Positions 32,313 to 41,769 of a stretch of DNA of 64,000 nt are shown in pieces. The DNA is from Argyresthia goedartella (taxonomy: Eukaryota > Arthropoda > Insecta > Lepidoptera > Argyresthiidae): the NCBI GenBank assembly GCA_949825045.1, contig OX463807.1, positions 39,514,749-39,578,748 on the forward strand, in the 5' to 3' direction. A program made the position numbers and the translations under genes. Below the pieces are notes generated by a model. That model searched no databases, was not told where the DNA came from, and saw only the letters and a list, made by a program, of their open reading frames with translations. How positions within the stretch are numbered: the stretch's first letter is position 1; the number at the start of each line of letters is the position of its first letter.

Positions 32313-33400
32313 ATGATGGCCTCCACCGGCGCAAAAATACCTTTGTTACTAATAATAATTACCCTAATGGTTGCAAACTGCTGCTATTACGTAAGTTGTT
32401 ACCTATTTTATTAGTGTTAGAAATTATTTTATTTTTACGCAAAGCAGTTTGCGTAACAAACAGTTTGTGCTGATACAGCGAATAAATGCCTATTCTATTC
32501 TATTCTATTCTAACATTGCAATGAAAAATACCGCGCCAAAAATGTTCTAGTTTGATGATGCAACGTTCTGGAAATCCGATGTTAACTGAGGAATTGCTCG
32601 GAGCTCGCAAAGTATGGAAACGACTTGTGGATAAATTTTGGTGTCGTATTTTTTTGTGAATCGTGTGCCGACAGACTTGAAAATAAATAAAAAGCTTGTG
32701 CTCCTTGGTGGGGACATTAATAAGGTAAATTTTATAATAATAATAAATCTTTTTCAGGTTACACGTCAACGAGTTCGTTCGTACACAATGGTAAATCCTC
32801 GATGTATGTGTGTGCGTATGCATTATGTAATTTAATATATTTTTTTTCCCATATTTTTTTTGTTAACCCTAAAGTGTTTGTTTGTCATGCCTTTCTCCGA
32901 AACTAATAATTATAGAATTGTGCGCATGTTTTAATTAGCTTACATGAACAGGGAACAGGTGTTTTTTTGCGTTAGGTGTATGTGTGTGTTTAAATGTAAG
33001 ATTTTACAGTATTTATATCTCACGAACGCGCGCTTTACATAAATGGTTACCAAGTGTTCAAACACATTTAAAGCATGTGTCACTTCGTGAGATAAAAATA
33101 CTACAATATATTACAATTATATCGTTTTGAATTCTAGGCTAACAATCAGAGACATCGGATGATGCCGGAAGGACATGGACTGGAAACGCCCCTCCATCCC
33201 AAAAAAGAGTGCGCGTTTGGCAACCGTAAGTAGATCTACTTGTATATGTTAGTGTCAAAATAAATAAAACCCGCACAACGCAAGTTTGAACTTATGTTTT
33301 GAAATGTCCATGCAGATCAAATCCTGCACCAGCAGCACCATCACCTGGGCCACTTCTGTCACCTGCACCACAATCACCAGCATCAAGTGCGGTGACGTCG
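32313..33400 (+). CDS. Candidate three-exon small secreted peptide gene (weak)
   Basis: An ATG at 32313 starts MMASTGAK followed by the hydrophobic stretch IPLLLIIITLMVA and NCCYY, the form of a signal peptide. The frame reaches a consensus donor GTAAGT at 32391 in phase 0. The next plausible exon, 33138-33225 (acceptor TTCTAG, donor GTAAGT), is in phase. A third from 33316 (acceptor TGCAG) continues His/Gln-rich to a TGA at about 33395. The total is about 81 residues. An upstream acceptor TTTCAG at 32276 would make 32277-32390 an exon. Alternative frames through exons 2-3 are also open, so the downstream join is doubtful. Not recognised as any known gene. Confidence 0.2.
32491..32512 (+). 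repeat. (TATTC)n microsatellite
   Basis: Four tandem TATTC units follow AATAAATGCC. This may be the tail of a very short LINE 3' fragment, since LINE tails in this window are also 5-bp repeats. Confidence 0.7.
32671..32711 (+). repeat. 41-bp dispersed motif, copy 1
   Basis: ACAGACTTGAAAATAAATAA followed by AAAGCTTGTGC and TTGGTGG. It is nearly repeated at 33476-33516 (about five differences); a shorter related piece is at 33252. Confidence 0.7.
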
Positions 33401-33475
33401 CCGGCTATGTAAGTCACTTACGGACTTTTCTATTTATCTCTTAAGATCGGTTTGTGGCTGTAGGGTACTATAACA

Positions 33476-33516
33476 CAGACTTCAAAATAAATAAAAAGCC
33501 TGTGCACCTCGGTGGT
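33476..33516 (+). repeat. 41-bp dispersed motif, copy 2
   Basis: ACAGACTTCAAAATAAATAA followed by AAAGCCTGTGC and TCGGTGG. Partner of 32671-32711. Confidence 0.7.
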
Positions 33517-33559
33517 TTTTGTTGTTTTAGGGTTGAACTATCGTAACTATCGCTTGTAT

Positions 33560-33998
33560 TGAGATGACATACGCAACGGGTGGTTTGACAATGAAATATC
33601 GCATGCACTTCTCGACGTTTCGGTGTAGAACCACGTAGGGTTGTCATTTACGCTATGTGCAAATTAAACAAGTTAACTTTGCTAAGGTATGGGTCATAAT
33701 TGGTTGGTTGGTAATCTTATTCCCTAAGGAAAATTCGTTACGTATGACAACTTAGTAAATATTTATTCTGACATTGGTGTACTTTAACAATCAGCTGAGA
33801 GAACACACTCTATAAAGAACCAATGGGAATGACTCCGGTTATTAAAGGGCAAGTACTTATGAAAGACAACAAGCGTTATACTTGCCTACGGTAAATACAC
33901 TTAACCCTTTCGCTGGCATATTTTTATTAATGGATCGCGATTTTTAACCTTAAAATAAAGTGTAATTTTTCAAATAGCGTACCATCGGACAACCAACC
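33560..33998 (+). repeat. Shared non-coding repeat R430, copy 1
   Basis: Starts GAGATGACATACGCAACGGG and ends GACAACCAACCAAT. Near-identical blocks occur at 57769-58113 and 62756-63100, where they directly follow a gypsy integrase remnant. This copy has extra DNA in the middle (about 33725-33815). The repeat is probably the 3' untranslated part of a gypsy family. It holds an inverted pair, AATTGGTTGGTTGG and CCAACCAACCAAT. Confidence 0.8.
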
Positions 33999-34484
33999 AA
34001 TAGGTTTACACTATTTTTGTCACCGACGCTTCTTGGGCTTTCAGGAAGGCGTACAGGATGCCCTGATAAGTAAGCTCGAAGGAATGGTTTTGTATTAGTT
34101 CTTGATCCACTCGGACAATCTACTGGTAGTAAATACGCGGATTCAAATACTAGAGTCATATATCACGTACATTCAATGTTTTTCGACTCTGCAGGGTTCT
34201 GAACTGATCAAACACATTCGATACACTTCTTTATTTAACAACTAGACGATATTAAGACGGCTGTACCATCACAAAAATGGTGCCGGTGACCAGCGATCCA
34301 GTTACGTATTTGAAAGAATGATACGACTGGATTAGAACCAAATAAATAAAACAAAACGTAGAAATCGTGTATCGAGTGAATAAAATTTTCTTTCAGGACT
34401 ACAGGAACGAGATAGGGAAAAATATTGATTTTATGTGCATGACTTGTGTTATAATTATTGTGCAAGACTTGTGTATTAATGTCT

Positions 34485-34625
34485 TAATTTAAGTCCTGGG
34501 GGAGCGGAACATAAATTGTGTGTTCATGTGTTTATTTAATTTCAGGGGGAGCAGAAACCAAATTGTGTATTAATTAATACATTATTTTAAGTTAAGGGGA
34601 GTGGAAACGAAATTATGTATTTATA
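34485..34625 (+). repeat. Three tandem purine-tract units
   Basis: Three units of about 50-60 bp, each with a tract such as GGGGGAGCGGAA (34498), GGGGGAGCAGAAA (34543) and AAGGGGAGTGGAAA (34595), followed by CAAATTGTGTAT-like sequence. Tracts of this kind serve as polypurine primers just before a 3' LTR. A TGT-starting segment at 34639 could be such an LTR. Confidence 0.5.
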
Positions 34626-35670
34626 AGTTATCATTTTTTGTCACTGTAGAGACAAATAATACATAGGTTACATACAAATTACTAATTTAAATTACTTCTT
34701 AGAACAGAAAAATTGGATGGCTCTTGTTTATTTGACTTGGGTACGTACGTAATCAATGGTCATACAGAAATACTAACGGGCAAAGGATTGGGCGAGTTGG
34801 GAGCGTATTATAGAACAATTACGGACGTCACGGTTCGGTTGCTGTCTCGTACTCTCGAACTTGAAATTCTTTTCGGGTTAATGTTGTAGCAATATCAGTT
34901 ATGTGATTATAGGTGTCGATCGGTATGTTGATATACTTAAACCGTATTACGTTTAATTTTAGTTGATACATCGTATTTGCGACTATCAGTTAATGGGAAA
35001 GATGGCTGAAGGCAGAGGGATAATTTAGTGCACAAAACAGTAAATACAAAATGGGTACAAAGGCGAGCTTATCTTCAACAAGAGAATTCTTCCAGTAAAC
35101 ATAGAATGGAGATAGAAAAAGGAAACTTCAGGTAGACCAGACGGTCAAGTGGGACGGGCTAGATTGAAAGAGGACCATATTAACGAAAGGTCGTAAGAAC
35201 AGGCAGTCACAGGAAATGCAACCTTAGGATTGTTATTACTACGATTAACGAATTCGATGAGTATTAGAATACATCACGGTATATGCGCGAAAGGTCGTGG
35301 AGCTATATTCAAAGGCTTGGGCTATAGTTGCCGATAATGAAGCTAACTTTAGACGTCATTATTAGACTGACCAAATACAGGAATCGGTACGATATAGACT
35401 AATTAGCGTAGGATATTCGGGCGAGTCGGGAGTGCCGATATCTGAGCATTTCGCGGATCAAGCAGAGTCGAAGAGAATTACTTTATTGAGGGAGTGAAGG
35501 GAGTAGTGAATTGCAGTAAGGAAAGGAACGGACATTGACGATAGAACACTTGGGGTAGAGTCTAGTGTTAGACTTAAGTCCGACTGTAAGATCCAAGGGT
35601 TAGGGGGAGAGTCGCCGCCGTTATTAATTCGATGATGTACCAGAACATGCAACAATCAGGTTGCTTTGTA
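34626..35670. other. Non-coding stretch, possible LTR or leader
   Basis: About 1 kb without coding regions. Its position after the purine tracts would suit a solo LTR, but no matching second copy or TG/CA ends could be confirmed. Confidence 0.3.
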
Positions 35671-35754
35671 CGACACCGAGTGACGTGACGTACAAAGCAC
35701 ACATACTGGAAAGTACTATTAACGAAAGTTAATAGTACTTTCCAGTATGTGTGC
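35671..35754. repeat. Two adjacent perfect hairpins
   Basis: A perfect 27-bp inverted repeat (35697-35723 and 35728-35754) encloses the tetraloop GAAA. Immediately upstream an 11-bp perfect inverted repeat, TGCTTTGTACG/CGTACAAAGCA, encloses about 16 bp and overlaps the first arm. Together they could form a two-armed structure. Confidence 0.9.
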
Positions 35755-35759
35755 TCACG

Positions 35760-38700
35760 TTTTTCCTACAAGAATTATCTAGAGGTGTGGTCTAACTTAG
35801 AGTTAAGTAGCGCTAAGTATTTCAAGAAGTCAAATGCATGTAGGCATCTATTGAGAAAAATTCTTAAAGTAAGTAACAGATATAATTTTAATCAATAATA
35901 AACACTAAAAATAAAAAGTGGGAGAACAGAGAGTATTCGAAGCCGGTCGAGTTCAACGAGGGTACTCAGACAGACTTTGATCAAAACCCCACCGATTCCA
36001 AGTTCTCCAAGTTTCCCGAGTGTAAGCAGGTTTTTATTTAGATAGTCACAAAGAATTACATGATACCAGCAAAAAGATTGCACACGTGAATATTCAAAGC
36101 CTCAATCCTTAAAAGCTGTCTCTGTTAGAGGCTTGGCTCACCGGAGATACTATAGGTAAACAAGTGAAGGTGTTGTGTGTGACAGAACATCACAGAATCA
36201 GGGAAGATCTAGTTAGAATACACATACCAGGATTTAAATTGATAAGCAGCTTTTGTCTGGAACTAAGGACCAGTAAAGGTGGCTGTTGCATCTACATACG
36301 AGAAGATACTCTCTTCAGCGAAATTTCAATATTAAATGGCTTTACCGTCTCAAATATATTTGAAGTCTGTGGTGTTAATCTGTCCGGTTATTATGTGATT
36401 TGTGTATAAAGGCCGAAAACCGTAAAAGATGTTTTTTTTTTCAAATATATGGAAAATATTTTGAATTATGTCTTCAAATTTAGGGAGCGTAGAGTATTTA
36501 TTTGTGGCGGCTTCAACATTGATACTCTCAAAGACTCAGCAGATTCGAATGAGTTCAAATGTCTGCTTCTGTCTTTTAGGATGAAGCTCGGCATATCGGA
36601 ACCTACCTGTATTACGGACCACAGCCGTACATGCATAGATAATATTATGTTCAACGGAGAGGTGATGCATCCACATGTATTAAAATTAGGTTTGTCTGAT
36701 CACACACTTCAATACGCCTCCCTGAATATCCAGCCAGCTACGAAAGTCTCAGACAAAATTCTATAAACAGGTCCGAGCTTTGGGTGATATACGCTTACAG
36801 AAGCTACTGGAGGATTTGTTGAAAATGTCTTGGACGAATGTATATAGTGAGAAAGATTTCAATAATAGCTTTAATAAATTTCACGATATTCTAGTCAACT
36901 CATTTGAGTGCAACTGCCCGACAATAAGAATATGGGGGATATAAAGAAACATAATAAAGACTGGTTAACGCAAGGCATAAAGAAATCATGCGAAACAAAA
37001 AGAGACCTTTTTATATCTTCTAAACTCTCTATAAACGCGGATGATTTCAAATTTTATAAGCTATACTCTACTTTTCTGAAAAGAACAATAGAATTGTCTA
37101 AAAGACTCTTCAATAGTAAAAAGATACTAACTTCTAATGATAAAGTGAAAGCTACTTGGAGCCTAATAAACACACATATAAATGGGGCAAAACATGAACA
37201 CATGAGAGACTATACGGGGATGGCGGATAAAGTTTGCGTAGCAAATAGTACATATGATGCAGCTAAATTGTTTAACGACCACTTCACAAATACCTCCACT
37301 ACTTCACACAAACCTGAACACCTAGATTTACTACCATTTCATAATAAATCCATGTTTATCTCACCTGTTTGCGCTCATGAATTACAGAAAGTCATGAAAA
37401 AACTCAAAAACAAAAAGTCAATTGGGTTTGATGGTATATCAATAATAGTTATTAAGTACATACTAAACGCTATATCAAGCCCTCTTATATTTTTATTAAA
37501 CAGGTCTCTAAGTGAGGGAATATTTCCAACCATTTTAAAAAAGGCACATGTCAAACCGTTCCACAAAGGGGGGGACAAGTTGGATGTCGGGAAGTACCGG
37601 CCGATTTCCCTGCTTCCAGCACTATCCAAAATATTTGAGAAGGTTATGGCTGAGAAACTGGCGGTATTCTTGTGTTCTGAAAAAATAAAAAAAAGAGAGT
37701 AATTTGGTTTCCAAAGGGACTTATCTACTGTAGACTCGATATTTGATTTGGCTGACTTTGTAGCTGAATCTCTTGACGACAACCACAACTTTATAACAGT
37801 ATTGCTTGATTTGTCCAAGGCTTTTGACCATGTGACATATTAAATAGATATGGAGTACGAGGCGAAGTGTCTAAATGGTTCAAATCTTATATGGACCGGC
37901 ATCGGAGTGTAGTATTATCTAGTATCAATGAAAATAACACCCTACAAGAAATAGAATAAAATTATCGACCGATCACAGTTGGCGTCCCGCAAGGGAGTGT
38001 TTTAGGCCCAATATTATTTTTGCTGTATGTAAATCACCTGCCATCCCTCATCAAAAATAAAGTAATTTTATTTGCGGATGATGTATCAGTTTTTTTCAAA
38101 TTCAAAAGTGGTGATTACGAAAATTTACCCGAAGTCATAAATACAACTAATGGCATTCTGATAGACTGGTTCAATCGACTTAACCTAAGCACAAACTTCA
38201 GTAAGCAAAATTGTTGCATTACCGTAATTACAACACTCATGTGCCTCATCTAGACATTGAACACAATAGCAATAAAATAGAGTTCGTACCTCATACCAAA
38301 TTTCTGGGCATCTACACAAATTGTAATCTAAACTGGAAGAAACACGTGGAAGCAATTGCAGGAAAACTAAGTAGTTTATGTTATGCCTTGCGTTTCTTGG
38401 TCAGAATGTCATCAAAGGAAGCCGCTTTGCACGCATACTTTGCATTCTTTCAATCCAGGGTACTATATGGATTGTTAGTATGGGGAAATAGCACTGATAT
38501 TAAAAAGATCTTCGTCCTTCAGAAAAGAGCTGTGCGCATCGTAAATGGAATAAATTCAAGCATGGAATCCTGTAGGTCGTCGTTTAAGGAGTTAAAAATT
38601 CACACCATCACGGCTCTCTATATAATCGAGCTTTGTAAATTGGTACGAAGATACCCAGAAAATTTTCCACTGAGAGCTCCAGGTGCAAGTAGTAGGCTTA

Positions 38701-39140
38701 ATGATAGATATAGGTTTAAGTTGGAGGTTCCGTTTAGCAGGACAGTGACATACACTCGCTCTACTAAATTAGTTGCAATTTAAGTGTATATATAATAAAC
38801 TCCCAAATGATATTAAAATGTTGACAGGCTCTATGTTCCAAAATAAACTGAAATTATATTTGATTGAAATGACTCCCTATGACATGTATGAATATTACTC
38901 TTATGAGAGCTAGTTATTTAAGATAAACCAGGTATATTATTGAATTATAATAGAATTAAGAAATGTTATTTTGTCTCTATGTTTTTATAAAGTTAATTTG
39001 TTATTGAGTTAGTGAGCTGTTTAACAATTTATTTTTGCTAAGATCCGTGTAAATGTTTTAGATAATATGTCTCCAAATTGTATTCCGAGTTAGAACCTTA
39101 GTGGGAATAATTAATTGTTGTCTGTGTTTTGAAATAAATA
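35760..39140 (+). mobile_element. LINE-K, CR1/Jockey-like, decayed
   Basis: Plus-strand LINE beginning directly after the hairpins. A short ORF1-like piece (SNACRHLLRKILKV, about 35785-35900) resembles ORF1 of LINE-H. ORF2 follows from about 36075 to 38912, then a 3' UTR to about 39140 ending near TTTGAAATAAATATATGC. Domain order and motifs match family E/H-type LINEs. Confidence 0.8.
36075..38912 (+). pseudogene. LINE-K ORF2 (endonuclease-RT), inactivated
   Basis: Endonuclease blocks: AHVNIQSL near 36090, VLCVTEHHRI near 36175, RTSKGGCCIYI near 36275, VFICGGFNIDTL near 36500 (usual GDFN reads GGFN) and LGLSDHTLQYASL near 36695. RT from 36908: KYRPISLLPALSKIFEKVMA near 37600, VLLDLSKAFDHV near 37805, [18 protein letters not shown] near 37990 and [13 protein letters not shown] near 38070. 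The C-terminus has YGLLVWGNSTDIKKIF near 38480. Inactivating changes are stops at 36407, 36764 and 37700, a small deletion near 37840 and a frameshift near 38215. The endonuclease Asp-to-Gly change would itself remove activity. Confidence 0.85.
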
Positions 39141-39329
39141 TATGCTATACTTTGTGACTGAATGCAACCTCAATCTTGCTACACCCAATAGGATAAAATT
39201 ACTTTGATACTATTTAAATTATTATAACACCTTTATGACATGTAATTTATTGCAATAAATACTTGAATACAATAAAAAAACTGAAAGGATCAATTAGACA
39301 AGACTGGTGTAAGTAGTGAACAAACGGAT
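39141..39329. other. Short non-coding spacer
   Basis: AT-rich sequence between the LINE-K 3' end and a gypsy RT fragment. No feature seen. Confidence 0.5.
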
Positions 39330-39555
39330 TGTTACTACCTGTATTGGAAAACATTGAAAACACTAATAGATTGGAAGGGACGGATAAATACCAGAATCTC
39401 ATAAAACTAATAGACGAGACACCATTCATTAGGCATATTTATCCGGAACCTTTGGCACATAGAGAACAATTCAAAAATGAATTATATGAATTAGAGCAAT
39501 TGGGAGTCGTTCAGCAGGAAGCTACACTATGTTGCAGTCCGCTTACGTGTTAGTG
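39330..39555 (+). pseudogene. Ty3/gypsy RT N-terminal fragment
   Basis: The frame contains DKYQNLIKLIDETPFIRHIY, PEPLAHREQFKNELYELEQL and GVVQ, matching the segment between protease and RT fingers in gypsy pol (substrate-like xPYRxP and LxxLGII region). It is only about 75 codons and ends at a stop. There is no link to other gypsy parts nearby. Confidence 0.6.
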
Positions 39556-39845
39556 AAGAGATAGGTAATTTTGGGCGATACAAGATTTATATGGTTATGA
39601 AGCAACAATTATTATCCAACATGTCTCGTATAATAGGCCAGATTGCTTGAAGTTGCGTGTTATGTCAAAAGTCTAAACATGCCCTGGAGATTAATACGGG
39701 ACCTATTAAAATGTAATTAAGATGTAAGAGAAAGGGTATACTGTGATCATACCATTACTATAGAGACGCCGTCTCGAACAAAAAACGTGTCGCTACTAGA
39801 TCACAAGCGGGGCGGACCTGCCGCTAGCTCGACGTGTTGTCCCTG
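39556..39845. other. Unrecognised stretch
   Basis: No coding region or element recognised. It is possibly further decayed gypsy sequence: GTTATGAAGCAACAATTATT and TATAATAGGCCAGATTGCTT would suit the zinc-finger part of integrase, but the reading is not convincing. Confidence 0.3.
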
Positions 39846-39857
39846 TAGATTACATAC

Positions 39858-40058
39858 TTTTTTTTTTTTTTGTTGGAGGGGAAAAAAATGGAATTACCCA
39901 TGCCCAGGAGTCAGACCTCCCTGCTATGTCCGGGTCCCCACATATTGAGCGGGCATCAGCTCGTGTGGTATACGGACTAAAAACAACCCCTTTGTTTTTA
40001 ACAGTTGTCTTAGTAAGAATTAACTGTGAGCCATGGCAATTTAACTGTAAGCCATGGC
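39858..40058 (-). mobile_element. SINE-like retroposon with 12-bp target duplication
   Basis: A 201-bp insert between two copies of TAGATTACATAC (39846-39857 and 40059-40070). A run of T at 39858-39871 (poly(A) on the minus strand) marks its 3' end. The body contains CAGACCTCCCTGCTATG and GGACTAAAAACAACCCC, reminiscent of a common lepidopteran SINE. Target duplication plus poly(A) shows LINE-driven insertion. Confidence 0.85.
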
Positions 40059-40070
40059 TAGATTACATAC

Positions 40071-40635
40071 CGCAGAAGTGACACCGCTTTTATACCTAAA
40101 AAACTTCATTTGATTGAGTGCGGTCTATTACAAAATGTACCGATGAATTAATTGTAACTGAGATTTAAACAAAGGTTTATGTAGATGACTTGCACTTTCG
40201 CATTAGCTATGTGTTATCGTTATCTATACTGCCATAATTTCAAAATGAACTGAAAAGTAAATGATTTTTACACCTTGTATATACATTTATTTACATGTTT
40301 TTATAGCCTTTTCCACTTGGGATGCTAGATCCTAGCGATACCACACACTTCGAAATCGGTTCAGGCTTTAAGAAGTAGTCGTGGAATTATGAAAAATACC
40401 CACATGAACGCTGAAAACAATACACTCCGTTTTTGGGGGCAGTCGTGTTAAGATATAACCAAACATGTTTTGAGAGTTTAGAAGTATTTACCACATTCAT
40501 CATATCCCTCATATTTGTGAAGTGCTCTCTCATACCACTATTAGTACCTACGTGTCTTATCTGTACGGTACACTTTTCATATTCTATGGTTTTCATACAA
40601 AAGTCGGGTACAGTAGTCGTCGTACGTAGTTATTC
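40071..40635. other. Non-coding spacer
   Basis: No supported gene or element. It is the flank into which LINE-E1 was inserted; open frame before about 40636 shows no LINE homology. Confidence 0.4.
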
Positions 40636-41442
40636 ACAAATGTTTAAACGCGTTTGTGCCGTAGCTAAATCTAATTTAATTAAAAACAAAATTGAATCTA
40701 GTAGCAATGTAATGAAAACGACTTGGCAAATTATAAACAGAGAGACTGGAAAGGCCAAAGCTACACATAATAACTTCAAGTTTAAGATAGATAATCAATT
40801 GCTAAGTACAGACCTAGAAGTAGCAAAAGCTTTCGAAAATTTCTTTACGGACATTCCAGTTTCAACAACCAAGTCTTTAAATTCATCTCCCGCTGCTGCT
40901 GAATCTATACTTAAACAAAACTTTGAGGAATGTAAAACAAATTTTAAATTTAGGCACGTAAATAATGAAGACATTGTAAAAGCGTTTAAATCCCTGGAAA
41001 TGAAAAAGACAGCTGACGCCCATGGTCTACCAGTAAAAATTATTAGTTCCATTGTAGATTGTATTGCACCTCACCTTTGTTGTATATTTAATCAATGTAT
41101 AGATAATGGTGTGTTTCCTGACTTGATGAAACTAAGTAAAGTTATACCTTTATTCAAAGCTGGTAGTACATCAGACCCCACCAATTTTAGACCCATATCG
41201 ATACTACCAACGCTTAGCAAAATATTTGAAAAACTCATACTTAATCAATTGCAAAGTAATTCTTATCTCAATAATTTAATTCATATTGCTCAGTTTGGTT
41301 TCACAAAGGGTCGTTCAACAGCCGATGCTGGTGTTGAACTAATCGACAATATTTTTGATGCCTGGGAAGACGCAATGGATGCAATAGGTGTCTTCTGCGA
41401 TCTATCTAAGGCTTTTGATTGCGTCCATCATGACACTCTTGT
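40636..41442 (+). pseudogene. LINE-E1 ORF2, piece 1 (linker and RT fingers)
   Basis: An uninterrupted frame from FKRVCAVAKSNLIKNKIESS through SSNVMKTTWQIINRETGKAK, DAHGLPVKIISSIVDCIAPH, NFRPISILPTLSKIFEKLIL and FGFTKGRSTADAGVELIDNI to LSKAFDCVHHDTL (RT motif A region with the first catalytic Asp in CDLSKAFD). The frame then runs into the tail of LINE-H. Confidence 0.9.
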
Positions 41443-41769
41443 ATTGTATTGTATTGTATTGTATTTATTCATAAACAATATAAATTGTGTGTGAAATATT
41501 AACATTATGTCATACATAAGTATAGGTAATACAATTACATTAAATATCTAATATCAAAGTCAAATAATTCAAATAATATTAATCAAATCAAATCAAATAA
41601 TACCTAATGTCAAAATACAAAGTAAAGTGGCAATTGAATATAAAAATAATTCTGTCAAATGTCTATAAGGTCAACTAAAATTTTCTACAAAAGGCACCAT
41701 ACAATACATGTCATATACAATAAAATTATGTCAAATGCTTACTATAAACCGGATGTCAATTCAACTTAT

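Noticed and set aside
40433..40635. N-terminal extension of LINE-E1 ORF2
   Set aside because: Open in frame by chance. The residues are hydrophobic without LINE motifs, and LINE-like coding starts at about 40636.
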